From Portulaca oleracea (taxonomy: Eukaryota > Streptophyta > Magnoliopsida > Caryophyllales > Portulacaceae), in NCBI GenBank assembly GCA_029582165.1, contig CM055883.1:18942501-19006500 (forward strand): DNA of 64,000 bases. The letters run 5' to 3'. Below the pieces are notes generated by a model. The model searched no databases. It was not told the origin of the DNA and saw nothing but the letters and a program-made list of their open reading frames with translations. Position 1 is the first letter of the stretch, and every line of letters starts with the position of its first letter. The position numbers were made by a program, and so were the translations under genes. Of the stretch, positions 45,782-57,590 are shown in pieces.

Positions 45782-47150
45782 CCTTTCGTACCTCGCCTTA
45801 TGTATATATCATGCCTGAAGTTGACTTTCAGTTTCGGGTCACATTGGATTAAGGAGGCGGGTTGACCCTTGTAACGGGTCTTGTCAGGTTCTGCTGAAGT
45901 GGATGGGAGAAGAGTTGGTTCTGGCTCAGACCGGGCACGCTTGGCTCATCCCATTGAAGCAAACTAAGAGCAAAATGACCACAACAATAGGCACAACAAC
46001 AGCAATGTCCCAAATTCCCAAAGAACAACAAAATTCTAACCAAGAGCTTCGCCAACTACACTCCAATCAACAAGTTAACACCCAAATTGGCACCCCCAAA
46101 CTCAACCAAGAGCATTCAACAAGGACCCAAGAAGCAATTAACGAACTTGTGCACAAAATACCCAAAATTCGCAGGAAAAACGAATTGTCATGCACCAATT
46201 AGCAAGAAGTACCTGAGTTGAAGACTTGGAAGATGTTTTCCTGACAATTTCGAGCCCCAACACGAGCAAAAAACCAGAAGTTGTGCTTGAAGAACCCCGA
46301 AAATGGCGCAACAACACAGTTATGACGCAGCTAGGGCACAAACTTGCAAGAAAATGGAGTGTGGGGAAGGATTTTGTGAAGGGATCGAGCAACTTAGGCA
46401 AGGGATTTAGGGTTTAAGGTTAGAGAAAGGGTTTCGAGTGAGAGGGAATGGAGGGAAATGAAAGAGAAATAAGGGAGAAAGGGGTTTAGTCCCCGATAGA
46501 AATCGCAGCAATCGACATACCGTGGCCACTGTCTAACTCGGGTAGAACTGGGGCAAAAATTGCTGGCTTGTTACCGTGGCTACGGTTTATCCCACCGTGG
46601 GGACTGTCTAGTTCGGCCAGCATTTTGGGACACAAAGCTGTTTTGAGACCGTGGGTGCGGTGAAATAGACCGTGGCTACGGTCTCACTCGGGAAGGAGAA
46701 CTGGGAAAACTTTGCATAGCTGGACCGTCGTTACGGTGAAGACCACCGTAGGTACGGTCCTCTTCGGTCACTCCCCCGCACCTACTAGACTCAAAAACTT
46801 GGAAAAATTGTTAAGTCCTAAAATTCTACTCCCTCATTATCCACTCTCTTTTCTTGCTCACTCAACAACTTTCAAGGACACCTTTCAACACTCAAAACCA
46901 CCTTGAATCACTTCCTTCATAGATCCTTTTGTCACTCTCGATTTTTCAACTTTTTTCAATTTTTCTTCACTTTTTCTTTCTTTTTTCTTTCTTTTTCTCA
47001 AACTTTAACAAAACGAAAAAGAAAATGCTAAGGCTAAAGAAAATAAAAAAAAATGATAGAAAGTAAAAGAAAACACAAAGAGAAGGGGAAGTAGCTTGTA
47101 CCTCTCCCGGGTGCTTATTTTAGGTCCTAGCTTGACCTACTACGATGCTT
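45782..47150 (-). other. Spacer between integrase and the env-position ORF, with dyad cluster
   Basis: No protein domain is visible. Bases 46515-46760 contain about seven ACCGTGGCCACGGT-like interrupted palindromes similar to those in the element's own LTR. On the minus strand this cluster lies about 0.7 kb upstream of the extra ORF. A CT-rich then A-rich stretch (46900-47090) follows integrase. Confidence 0.65.
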
Positions 47151-48403
47151 TCAACCTTCAAAGTTAGCGAGGTACACCACAATGATCCCCGCGTACTTCT
47201 CGCCCATGAAGTATGGCTTAAGCTTTGATGAGTTCACCTTGAAACAATGTACATTCTTGAGTTCAACCACCCCGGCGGGAGGAATCCTCACTATTTCAAA
47301 GGGCCCAGACCACCTTGATCTTAGCTTCCCAGAGAATAGTTTGAGCCTTGAGATGAAGATAAGGACCCTATCACCCACCACAACCTCGCGACGGTTCAAC
47401 CTCTTATCATTCCATGCTTTTGTTCGCTCTTTGTAGATCCTATTATTTTCATAGGCATGACGTCAGAGCTCCTCAAGCTCTTCTAATTGAAATAAACAAC
47501 TTGCTCCGGCCGCCTTGAGATCAAAATTCAATTTCTTGATCGCCCACATCGTTTTGTGCTCAAGTTCTATGGGAAAATGACACACTTTCCCGTATATAAG
47601 AGGATACGGAGTAGTCCCAATCGGTGTTTTGAAGGCGGTGCGATATGCCCACAAGACTTCATCTAATTTCTCCGCCCAATCCTTCCGTGAAGAGCTGACC
47701 GTCTTCTCCAAAATCTCTTTGACAGCACGATTTGAGATCTCTACTTGTCCTTGCGTTTGAGGATGATAGGGGAGTCCCTTCTTGTGATTGATACCATACT
47801 TTGCTAGGAGGGACTCAAACTTCTTCTCGATAAAGTGGGATCCGTTATCACTAATTATAACTCTTGGAATGCCAAATCATGGGAATAAAATCTTCTTCAA
47901 GAATCTTGACACGGACTTGCCATCGCACTTCACGCATGGGATAGGTTCGACCCATTTCGAAACATAGTCAACCGCCACTAGGATGTATTGAAAATCTCGT
48001 GATGACGGAAAGGGACCTATGAAATCTAACCCCCATACATCGAAAACCTCTACCACAAGGATGAAGTTCAATGGTGCTTCATTCTTCTGGGAAATATTTC
48101 CGGACCTTTGGCATTTACGCATTGCTTGACATGAAGATGGGCATCGCGAAAGAGAGTCGGCCACCAATAGCCGGCTTGTAAGACCCTCGCAACCGTCTTT
48201 TGAGAGCCACCGTGACCTCCAACCGGGAATTCATGGCAATGTGTCAAAACAGATTTCACCTCGCTCTCGGGTAGACATCGTCTATACATCCCGTCGTTGC
48301 ACAACCGGAATAGGAATGGATCGTCCCAAAAGAAATGTTTCATGTCGTGAAAGAACTTCTTTTGATGAGGGATCAGATTTGGAGGAACCACCTCACTAGA
48401 CAA
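47151..48403 (-). pseudogene. Integrase of the Athila-like element
   Basis: Integrase would insert the element cDNA into chromosomal DNA. On the minus strand an HHCC-type zinc-binding region ([10 protein letters not shown], later Cys) is at about 48310-48110. A one-base frameshift near 48110 separates it from the catalytic core. The DDE residues are all visible: Asp in LDFIGPF (about 48030), Asp in ISDNGSHF (about 47850) and Glu in the QVEISNR segment (about 47740). The C-terminal domain (RLKLFSGKLRSRWSGPF, then SSKLKPYF) ends near 47151. Stops are at 47877-47879 and 47463-47465 (both TGA where Arg is expected), and the frame starts after a TAA at 48404-48406. Confidence 0.9.
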
Positions 48404-50014
48404 TTAGTTTATGATGTCGGCATACCAAGGGTGAGAATGCTTGACAGCCATGAGTCGCTCATCAGGAAAAGAATCTACGATCGATTGGGTATCCTCCAAG
48501 TCAACAAGAATCCTCGATAGGTGATCGGCTACTACATTCTTCGTGCCGGCCTTGTCGCGAATTTCCAAATCGAATTCTTGCATAAGCAAGACCCACCGTA
48601 TAAGCCTCGGCTTCGTTTCTTTCTTCCCCATCAAATATTTAATCGCGGCATGATACGTGTAAACCACCACCTTGGAGAACATAAGGTATTGCCGGAATTT
48701 GTTGAGAGCGAAGATGATTGCCCAAAGCTCCTTCTCCGTGGTCGTGTAACTCTTTTGTGCACTCACAGGGCTTGCATAGTAGATGACTCTTGGCTTCTTC
48801 TCTATTGTTTGAGCCAAACACACTCCCGCAGCGAAATCGCTTGCATCGGCCATGATTTCAAAGGGTAGTGTCCAATCCGGAGGTTGAACTACCGGAGCGG
48901 AAATCAAGGCTTGCTTTAACCTATAAAATGACTCAACGCACTCATCAGTAAAAGAGAATGAGGCATCCTTGCACAAGAGATCAGTTAAAGGTCGAGTGAT
49001 TTTGGAAAAATCTTTGACGAACCGGCGATAAAAGACGGCATGGCCAAGGAAGCTACGCACCCCCTTAACAGAAACTGGGGGTGGTAGGCGCTCTATAACC
49101 TCAACTTTAGCCTTGTCCACTTCAATGCTCTTAGAAGAAATTAAATGACCCAACACAATACCTTCTTGCACCATGAAATGGCATTTCTCCCAATTCAACA
49201 CTAAGTCAACTTCTTCACAACGGGTTAGAACTTTCTCCAAATTCAGCAAACAATCATCAAAGGTATTACCATAGACAGAAAAATCGTTCATAAAGACTTC
49301 CATGCATTTTTCAATGAAATCACTAAAGATAGCCATCATGCAACGTTGAAATGTCCCCGGTGCATTACATAACCCAAAAGGCATACGACGATAAGCAAAA
49401 GTACCACACGGGCAAGTGAAAGTAGTTTTCTCTTGATGTGACGGGTGGATTGGAATTTGAAAGAAACCCGAGTACCCATCCAAAAAGCAAAAATACGAGT
49501 GACCCGCCAACCGTTCCAACATCTAGTCAATAAAGGGAAGGGGGAAATGGTCCTTCTTTGTTACTTTGTTTAGTTGGCGATAATCAATACACATCCGCCA
49601 ACCTGTGACGGTCCGCGTATTCACTAGTTCTTTCTTTTCATTTTCAATCACAGTCATTCCACCCTTCTTGGGTACACACTGAATCGGGCTTACCCATTCG
49701 CTATTTGCGATGGGGAAGATGATCCCAGCAACTAGCAACTTTACTACTTCCTTTTTAACCACCTCTTGCATATTAGGATTAAATCGATGCTAGGGTTGCC
49801 TAGTAAGCTTTGCATCCTCTAACAAGTCAATTGAATGCATGCATATAGAAGGGGACAAAACTTTTAAATCCTCTATCTTATAACCTAGAGCACCCCTATA
49901 TTTTCTAAGCAAATCAAGCAACTTGGACAAATCAGAATCATTCAATTTCACATTCACAATGACAGGACAAGATTTCTCATCATCCAAGAAAGCATATTGG
50001 AGGGAAGGGGGCAA
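48404..50014 (-). pseudogene. Reverse transcriptase and RNase H of the Athila-like element
   Basis: RT copies element RNA from the tRNA primer and RNase H degrades the RNA strand. Visible RT segments in order: KLLVAGIIFPI and PIQCVPKKGG (about 49735-49660), MCIDYRQLN (about 49595), [14 protein letters not shown] (about 49480), [16 protein letters not shown] (about 49380). The catalytic box, normally F/YxDD, reads FMND (about 49285): one of the two catalytic Asp is Asn, which should abolish polymerase activity. RNase H begins at [10 protein letters not shown] (about 48850). Stops at 49790-49792 and 49523-49525 (both TAG where Gln is expected) break the frame. Confidence 0.92.
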
Positions 50015-50026
50015 AGGTTTAAGCTC

Positions 50027-51448
50027 CTAAGGAACAGAGGATTGAATTTGAGAAGAAGACATACCCTTGTAGATCTCATCTTGAATCTCCATGTACTCCA
50101 TATAAGGCTCGTCAATAATAATCTCCTCATGCATGGGTGATGAGTCAAGAAGGTTGGTGGAGAAGGTAATATCGGTGCCGTCAGTCTCAAATTGGAAAGA
50201 TTCCAATAGGCAAGCTCCCAAGGGATCGTCGCAAGTAGACTCAAGTAGATGAGAGTCCTCAATATACTCATCAACAAGAAACTCCATCATATCAATAGCA
50301 TTGCATGAGTCCCCATACGAAGGACCTTTCAATGACCCCTCAAGTTGAAAAATGATGCTTTCATCACCGACATTCAACGACATGCTTCCATTCTTCACAT
50401 CAATTATCGCTCCCGTCGTGGCAAGGAACGGCCTTCTCAAAATGATAGGGTTGGTGTTGTCTTCCTCCATCTCCAAGATCACAAAATCACACGGGATCAA
50501 AAATCACCCCACTTGGACCGGGATATCCTCCAATATTCCCAAAGGTCTTCGCACGGAACGGTCGGCCAATTGGAGATTAATTGTTTTAGGAGTGAGATCG
50601 TCGAGATTCAACTTCTTGCAAATCGAATGAGGCATGATGCTTACACTCGCTCCTAGATCGCAAAGAGCACGACCGATCTGCATGTCACCAATGGTGCACG
50701 GAATAGAAAAACTTCCGGGGTCGGCTAACTTCTCCGGTGATTTGTTATCAATAATGGCACTACAATTTGTTGTCAAATGGATCGTAGATGTCTCTTGAAT
50801 CCTCCTTTTGCTTGTAAGAAGCTCCTTCAAATGCTTCTTGAAAGATGGGACCTCGGAAATAGCATCAAGAAATGGAATGTTCACTTGAAGCTTTTTGAGC
50901 ATCCCAATGAACTTTGAAAACTTCGCATCGGACTTTGGCTTTGCTAATTTCTCGGGAAACGGGACCGGCGGTAGCTTTGGCTTCTCAATGGTTTGGATCG
51001 GATCTTCTTCCACCATCTTTCCTTTCCCTTTCCTTTCCTTCTCCATCTCCTCTCTTTCTTTACTAGATTCTTCCAACTCTTCCTCATGCACTCCATCATC
51101 TCCCTCACCCAAAACAAACTCACTCTCCCGCTCCTCTATCAAATCTTCCTCCTCCGTGATATCTACCACATCGCCCTCTTTGTCACCCAAAACATCCTCT
51201 TCCACCATCCTAGGGCCATAAATCTCCCTACCACTCCTCAATGTAATAGCATTAAGTTCCCCTTTCGGATTTGGTTGGGGTTGGCTAGGAAAAGATTGGA
51301 TGGGTTTAGATTGTTGTGCCATTTGAGCCAATAGTAACTCAAGGTTCTTGATGCGTGCTTGATCACTTTCTTGAGATAAGGCTATCTTTTCTTGAGATAA
51401 GGCCATCTTTTCTTGAGATAAGGCCATCTTTTTGTATGGCTTGCTCAA
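50027..51448 (-). pseudogene. Protease region of the Athila-like element
   Basis: Begins with three tandem copies of a 24-base unit (KMALSQE-like) at about 51370-51433, which mark a one-base shift from the gag frame. The Athila signature NAITLRSGREI follows, then an acidic linker, a TNCSAI segment and the aspartic protease motif LCDLGASVSIMP (about 50660-50620; DLG in place of DSG). After a TGA at 50504-50506 the frame continues with IPCDFVILEMEED and the ILRRPFLATTGA block, the usual end of the protease domain. It ends with a TAG at 50027-50029 leading into RT. Confidence 0.87.
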
Positions 51449-52676
51449 TGGTTTCTTGTTGTGGTGGTTTGGGTGCTTGGGAAGCTTGACCTTAGTGAGG
51501 ATTTTGGTGGTATTAGCGGCGGTTTTGATTTGGGAAACCGGGAGGTGGGTTTTGGGTTAGTGGAGCTTGTTAGTTGTAGGCATAATTCGCATGAGGACGA
51601 ACGGGGTTTTGATTGGTATAGGAGAGGTTGTTGTTGGGATAGATAGCTTGGACTTGCTCAGCTTGATACTCTTCACACCGCTTTAAAGAATGTGGCCCTC
51701 CACAAAAATCACATACAAAAACTCGGGCATTCGGAATAAGCATAGGTACTTCTTGAGCTGCCTTTACTTGCTTCGTGGTCTCTTCCAAAGCCATCTTTTG
51801 TCACATCTCTAGAACGGCATTCATGAGAAATTTAATAGTAGGATTGCTTTCTAGAGAAGGACCATCTCTTGGACCACGGCCGCCTCCCCAATGAGGAGAG
51901 TTCTGGGATAACACATGAAGAAACACGTTTGCTTCCTCCGCCGTCTTCTTGAGGAACATGCCCCCCGAGGCATGGTCGATGGATTGTCGCAAAGAGCTAC
52001 TCAGTCCGAAGTAAAAATGATGCAATAAAAGCCAATCCTCAAGATTGTGATGTGGACACCTCCGTTGGAGACCCTTAAATCTCCCCCATACATCGCATAA
52101 CGACTCATCGGACTCATGCTTGAAGCTCATGATGGCTTGCCTCAACCGACATGTCTCATCATTGGGGAAAAACCTTTGAAGGAAGTCGTGCCTAAGGGCA
52201 TCCCATGTAGAATAGGTTCCGGGAGGACACGTGTTGAGCCATAATAGTGCTTTCCCCTTCAAAGTGAGATGGAAAAACTTCAGCTTCATGTATTCGGCGG
52301 AGACTCCATTCATTTGTACGAAATCGATGCGTTGCTCGAACTTCTTGATGTGGTCAATAGGATTTTCGTGCTCTCCTCCATGGTACAGAGTATTCTCGAA
52401 TATCTCCAACAAATATGGCTTGAACTCAAACGATGCGTTCGGTGGCAATGCAGGTAATATAATGGGATCGCCTCCCGTACCCGACGATGGTAAGGAATAT
52501 GAAGCTAAGGTCTGGGGTGGATCTGGCTCTCCGTCAAACATTGGAATTTCGATCGTCTCTCGCTCCCTTTGTTGTCTTCTTCGTCTCGAGTCGGCGTTAG
52601 TTTGGCGAATAATGCTCTCCGGGCTCGGATTTGGTGGAGTTATAGGAGTTTGGCCTCGTCGAGATCGAGTCTGCAT
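51449..52676 (-). pseudogene. gag: gag of the Athila-like element
   Basis: The Athila-type start MQTRSRRG gives an ATG at 52676; the in-frame TTG five codons upstream is not used. The capsid domain contains PYLLEIFENTLYHGGEHENP, LKGKALLWLNTCPPGTYSTW and FLQRFFP (about residues 90-190). A TGA at 51801-51803 interrupts the frame. The nucleocapsid knuckle CDFCGGPHSLKRC (CX2CX4HX3C-like spacing) is at about 51680-51720, followed by a TAA at 51570-51572 and a Pro/Gln-rich tail that reaches the frameshift near 51432. In life it would form the particle shell that carries the RNA. Confidence 0.9.
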
Positions 52677-52793
52677 GCACAAAAGGAACAAACAGAAGAA
52701 TCAAATTTCCAATAACCAAGGATAACAAAATCTCTAGCAAGCGAAATGATCTTAAACGACCTAAAGACAAAGAGCTAAGCTAGGTGCGCTTGC

Positions 52794-52811
52794 TTCCCAG
52801 CAATGGCGCCA
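52794..52811 (-). other. Primer-binding site, Asp-type (Athila/Tat hallmark)
   Basis: On the minus strand TGGCGCCATTGCTGGGAA lies a few bases after the LTR edge at about 52817. Athila and related elements use primer sites of the TGGCGCCGTTGCCGGGG form. It fixes the minus orientation. Confidence 0.92.
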
Positions 52812-52816
52812 TTTTG

Positions 52817-53282
52817 TGTAACATGGTTTGTAGACCTCGGTGTTTATCGTTCTTTTTGAGGGAGCTAGAGGCCTTAGCTATAACTACTTGACTTCTAGGT
52901 AAGGTTTATGATCACGAGATAATAAGAGGTTTAGGGTGAAAACAGAACAAACACAACTATGGTTCGGCCAAAAAGAGAAACAATGGGTGTCGGGAGATTT
53001 CGGGATGCAAACGGCAATTAGGATGAATGTTTCGCAACTAGGAGACAATAAGATAGCAGAATCAAATGACAATCCCCTTAAGATAAACCCACCAGATTTC
53101 CCTTTTCAAGGATAATCCAGATTAACTTCCCCAAAGTCCATCGATAGACCCGGAGGGTTAAAGAAACGGGATTCTCTAGTTAGCTTCTATTCGCTTTCGT
53201 GAATAGAATACTAACTATCCCAATTCCAACCTTCCAACTCAAATGTTGGATGTATTCGGGGTCTTTCGTACCCCAATACATT
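52817..53282 (-). repeat. 5' LTR of the Athila-like element, truncated
   Basis: The 466 bases align closely with 36419-36884 and stop at about 53282, where both sequences share AATACAT before diverging. About 1.35 kb of LTR, including the promoter part, is missing. Confidence 0.9.
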
Positions 53283-53782
53283 AACAACCTCAGACCAGTA
53301 TGTCTTGCATTTTTCTTATTTGCCTTTTCTCTTTTCGATCCTTTGGTGATGATTGTTGCTACCAGAGGACATTGTTCGGTTCTATGGAATGGATACAATG
53401 CGGAGGACCTTCATTATGATATACGCCTTGCAAGGGAAGGAAGCGAGCATCGCTTGTTGTTGGAAGGTCCTTCTAGTCTCACTTTCTATTCGGGGGAACG
53501 CCTCTTCTTTCAACATACTGGGGAATGAACTCCAAGAGTTCCTGGAGCATTACCGTCGCGTGAGAGGGCATTGGTATTAGCTTGAGTGAACTTTGAATCA
53601 TCAATCGAATAAAAGATTGATCACCGATGAGATTGGATATGATTTTGGGTAAAGGAGATTCCACCACCAAAACCTAGTACCCCACCATGACCATCATAAA
53701 GGAAGATTTTTACAGAAGCTTAACCCTCTTGTCCTCGTGGATGAATATGTAGGTATTCTTCAATCTATTATGAACAGTTTTC
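53283..53782. other. Unrecognised segment at the broken end of the Athila-like element
   Basis: A plus-strand open frame runs to 53528 but its first part is LTR sequence. The rest resembles no family I know. A block of about 33 bases, AACCTAGTACCCCACCATGA and following, at 53684-53716 recurs at 59018-59050 next to another LTR end. It may therefore belong to the same element as that region. Confidence 0.35.
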
Positions 53783-54085
53783 TTACCAAATTGCCACAGT
53801 CGACCCAACAATAATAACAAAATCTTCGTAGTTAGTGCCAAAAGATAAATTCACTAAGACACGATTGGTTACCTGAATGCCTTCTTGGTCGTTAAGCCAT
53901 TTGAGAGAATAAGGACGGGGATGAGGCAATAGTGGTAATCCCAACTTGTCAACCATATAGGCGGATGCCACGTTAGAACAACTTCCTCCATCGATAATAA
54001 GCTCGCAAGCCTTGCCACCGACTAAGCATCGTGTTTGAAATATAGTCTCCCGGTGGGCCCGGTCAAGAGGGGTTTCTTGGACATG
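53783..54085 (-). pseudogene. Protease fragment of another Ty3/Gypsy element
   Basis: On the minus strand the fragment carries the retropepsin signature IIDGGSC with the following NVAS and HPRPYSLKWL segments, very like the protease at 22347-23150 in domain type. It is cut at 54085 by the inverted LTR, so the sequence upstream of the protease is absent, and ends at 53783 without the GRPW segment. It belongs to a different, chromovirus-like family from the flanking Athila-like elements. Confidence 0.8.
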
Positions 54086-55373
54086 TGACAGACCTAAGAC
54101 ATATAGGTGTCTGTGTACCGCCAATGTACGGGTCTGTGTAGTAATGAAATATCGTTCTCTCTCAGAGATTTGTGTTCAATCACGCACTAAACTAGTTCGC
54201 TACAAAGAATGCTAGGTCGATCCAAAGGGTGTGGTAAAGTTTTCTAAATTAAACTAAGAAAGCAAGAATTTTTAGGGGTTTTATCAAATATTTAAAAGCG
54301 TTCAGGAGAGTCCACTCTAGTCAATTAATTAAATTATCAACAATTCCGGTGCAGCTAACAAGATAATTCGGGGTCTATAATATTTCTAGGCCTTATCACT
54401 TCGATCTTTCGATCCTAGGTGAGTTACAGTGATTAATCTAGACATTATATCTAACTATTTAGCCTACTCAAAGATAAGAACTGATTATAGATTGACCCTA
54501 GGAAATAATCATTATGTCTGACATTTTCTAACATATTCAATCTACGCAATCCGAATCAAGACTCAAACTGTCGTTGCATTGTCAAGAATCTAAAACCAGG
54601 TACAGACTCAAACTGTCGTTCTATTGTCAAATTACCATGACATACAATGCACGCAGATTAAACGAATAAAAAGATAACCTAACGCCGAAACTATATTCAA
54701 ATTCAATCAATTGACATCGAGTTTATCCCCTAAACTAAGAAAATTAGCTACTCATAATTCTAAAAGTAAACATCGCAAAATCTAAATAACAACAAGAAAG
54801 CATTAAAGAAGAATAGAAATAAACCGTGTTTGAATTGGCGGAATCGAACTCTTCGTGTCACCCGAATCGATCTCTTTCGTTTCTTCGATCACGAACAATA
54901 ATCTAATCTAATAACAGTCTTTTGGAATCAACTGTAAATAATTTTCTCTAAATCTACTCTAAAAGCTACCTAAAAATCTCTCTAAAAACTAGAGTAAGCG
55001 GAAGAAAATCGCTCGCTGCGGGATGATATTTGAAACGGCGGAAGACGAAGCCCTTTTATAGTGACTAGATTAGGGCACAAAACGCGGCCTGCATTTTGGA
55101 AACGTTGGCTGCATTTTGCCAAAGCAGCGGATTTCTCCGTGAGAAGGCGCTGGCTGCGCCTCCAAAACGCGGGCTGCGCTTTGTCTTTCCTCGGTTGCAA
55201 AACTTTCTGGACAAGGCGCGGCCTGCGTTTCCAAAAACGTTGCCTACGAGTTGCCTCTCTGCTTCAATTGGTCTTGGGCCGAGTCGTTTGGGTCATTCTT
55301 CCTTTCCTCTTCTTTCTTTCTTCATTCTTTTTTTATTTTTTCATGATTTTTGCTATTTCTTCTCCAATTTTAT
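54086..55373 (-). repeat. LTR of the 57591 family, minus orientation, truncated
   Basis: It begins TGACAGACCTAAG, the complement of the 3' end of 57591-59016, and follows that LTR in reverse to about 55373 (equivalent to about 57720), so the first 130 bases of U3 are missing. A minus-strand TATA box (TATAAAAG) is at 55053-55060 and the dyad cluster at 55079-55240. With 57591-59016 it forms a large inverted repeat. Confidence 0.88.
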
Positions 55374-55375
55374 AG

Positions 55376-55516
55376 GGGCAGTCTCACCTACGATTTGACC
55401 GTCTCGACGAGTCAATTTCTAACCTCACCGGCCTTATTCAGGCCATGTTCGATCGACCCTCACCACCACCAAGACCGAGCCATACCGACCCTTCCCCACC
55501 GACCGAGGATCATTGA
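55376..55516 (+). pseudogene. C-terminal fragment of an env-position Athila-like ORF
   Basis: Forty-six codons and a TGA. The fragment has a leucine-rich coiled-coil piece (LDESISNLTGLIQAMF) followed by a Pro/Ser-rich tail, the same ending type as the ORF at 44588-45781. Its 5' part is replaced by the inverted LTR. The GAGGACAATGCAA block typical of Athila elements starts about 40 bases downstream. Confidence 0.7.
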
Positions 55517-57590
55517 CCCTTGGCTAATCCCTTACCCTTCACCGTTGTCTTTTGCATTGAGGACAATGCAACATCTAAGCATGGGGGGGGGGGGGTTGAA
55601 AAATATATCTTCCTGTATATTCTTCTTATTTATCTATTTTTCGTTTATTTTTTCTGTTTTTTCCTTCATTTTCTTTTATTTTCGTCTTTCTTTTTCTTGC
55701 TTTATGGTAGTTTTTCAAATTCTAGTGTGATTTCTCTTATTTTTGTGTGTTTCTTTTCTTTGCTTGTTCATAGTTATTTGAGTTTCTAGTGTGTTTTTCT
55801 TTTGTTTTCTAGTTTTCTTAAGTTTTCCTTTCTAAATTTTTCTTTAATTTGCATCCACCTAGTTTGCATTAGATAGAAGCATGTAGCTTTTCTTTTCTTT
55901 TCGTAGTTTGTTTCTTTTTCTTTTTCTTTCTTTTGCATCCACCTATTCAAAAATCCAAAAAAAAAAATCAGAAAAAGACCAAAAGAAAATTAGAAAAAGC
56001 CAAAAACCAAAAAAAAAATTATAGGATAGGATTAAGATTAAAACCGAAAACACCTTCAGTGATGATTTGTAAACCTCTCTTACTTTCAGTTTAGCTTGCT
56101 TCACCTAGAAAAGTCTGGATTAGATCTCAAAAGTTTTTGAAACCTTTTCCTTCAAATCTTCTGATTTTGAGACGAGTTATGAAAGTTGTGTCTTACTGCT
56201 TTGACTATCTTCGAAAGTATAAATGTGCGTGCCGCAAATCTTTGGGCTAAGTTTAGTTGATTGAGCCCCATCCCGTGAGTCTACATTGCCTAAATTTTTG
56301 AATTGATCACTTTTATCAATTCCATATTCCTTGAGTGACTCACCCATTAGTTGCATCTCTAGAACTTGCTTTGCATCTTGCTTGAGACTACATACTTGCA
56401 TTGCACGCTGTGACAAAGTGATTAAGGCATTCATTTTATTTTGCTAAACTACATAGCCAAATAGCCTACCTACACTATATTTAACCGTTCTTTTTAACCC
56501 GCTTAGCCTTTGTTTACCCTTCTTTCATGATTGAACCCTGACAATGCAAGCCTTGGCCTTTGATATCCAGTATCCCTTTGCCTTGCTTGGTTGAATGAGA
56601 GTTTGTCGTTTTTTCGGAAGGAACCGTTGGTTAGGTGTGTTTGGACAAAAACGTTAAGTTAGGGAGAAATTAAAGTTCCACCTTTTGAATAATTAGTGTT
56701 TGGTTATGCTGTCCATTTATATATCGAAGTCGAAGTTGTAATTTCATAGTTTTCTTCTCCCTGATCACGCACCAAAAGGAAAAAAAAAAGAAGAAGTAAA
56801 AAAATAAAAAAAGAGAAAAAGAGTTCCAAAAGAAAAGGGTGTTTAGGGAGATTCAATTTAAATTTGTAATCTTTGACTTGGTTGTATTCAGTTGAGATGT
56901 TTAATATCGTAGAGGGTGAGAGGTGAAATTCCTTGCATACACTAAAGCAAGAAGGAGAGTTTAGAGTGTTATAATCATTGAAATTCAATCTAAGCATGGC
57001 TCTTAACTCCTCAATCCCAAATTTTACCGCTCTTTACCCCTAACCTAAGCCCCGTTACAACCCAATAAAGTCCTTTTGATTGTCACTTGTGCATTGCATA
57101 CACATAGTGGAGAGCGAGGTTCTTACCAAGCTTATGGTAGTTGTTTCTATTGGTTTGAGTATGAGAAAGACCCACATATATTCAAATTTGAGCGTTTGAG
57201 CGTTCAACTTTTTATCCTAAAGTGAGTTTTGCTCTTTTGACTGGCTTACGTCCATAACTAACCACGCACATTTGCATTATTCTTAAGACTGTTGGCAGGT
57301 TTATGCTTCAGAAGTACTTGTTCTCTCCTTTTGGTTTCGAAATTTTCTTCCTTTCTCTTTTAAACTGAGTTTTCATCTTGTCCAGACTGATCTTTATGAT
57401 TGCTTGTTTGAATTGATGTGTTAGATTGGTTAGCCAGAGGGGGTGTTAAGATTTTGTCTTTGTAATCCTTGCGAAAGACCTTTCCGCCTCTTTCTCTTCT
57501 TACGCTTGGTTTCTTCTGTTTGAGCCCTAACCCTCATATTTTTAATTCTGACTTGCTTAAGGACAAGCAAGAGCTAAGCATGGGGGTATT
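55517..57590 (+). other. 3' untranslated region of an Athila-like element with two G-run tracts
   Basis: No real ORF. It opens with GAGGACAATGCAA then TCTAAGCATG and a run of 13 G at 55583-55595, is T-rich to 55960, then mixed. The last part repeats the 26345-26520 sequence. The polypurine tract CTAAGCATGGGGGTA directly precedes the LTR at 57591. Confidence 0.8.

Larger units (their letters stand above)
36419..53282 (-). mobile_element. Athila-like Ty3/Gypsy element, minus strand, degraded
   Basis: Read on the minus strand the order is truncated 5' LTR (52817-53282), Asp-type primer site, gag, zinc knuckle, protease, RT, RNase H, integrase, spacer with dyad motifs, extra ORF, 3' untranslated region and 3' LTR (36419-42374, itself split by a gag-only element). 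The primer site, the LRSG string before the protease, and the extra ORF after integrase are Athila hallmarks. There are about ten stops, at least two frameshifts and a mutated RT active site, so it is inactive. Without the insertion it would be about 12.7 kb plus the missing part of the 5' LTR. Confidence 0.93.

Noticed and set aside
53199..53528. 109-codon ORF at the Athila-like breakpoint as a captured host exon
   Set aside because: The first third is LTR sequence, the rest matches no domain I know, and no splice signals or neighbours support it.
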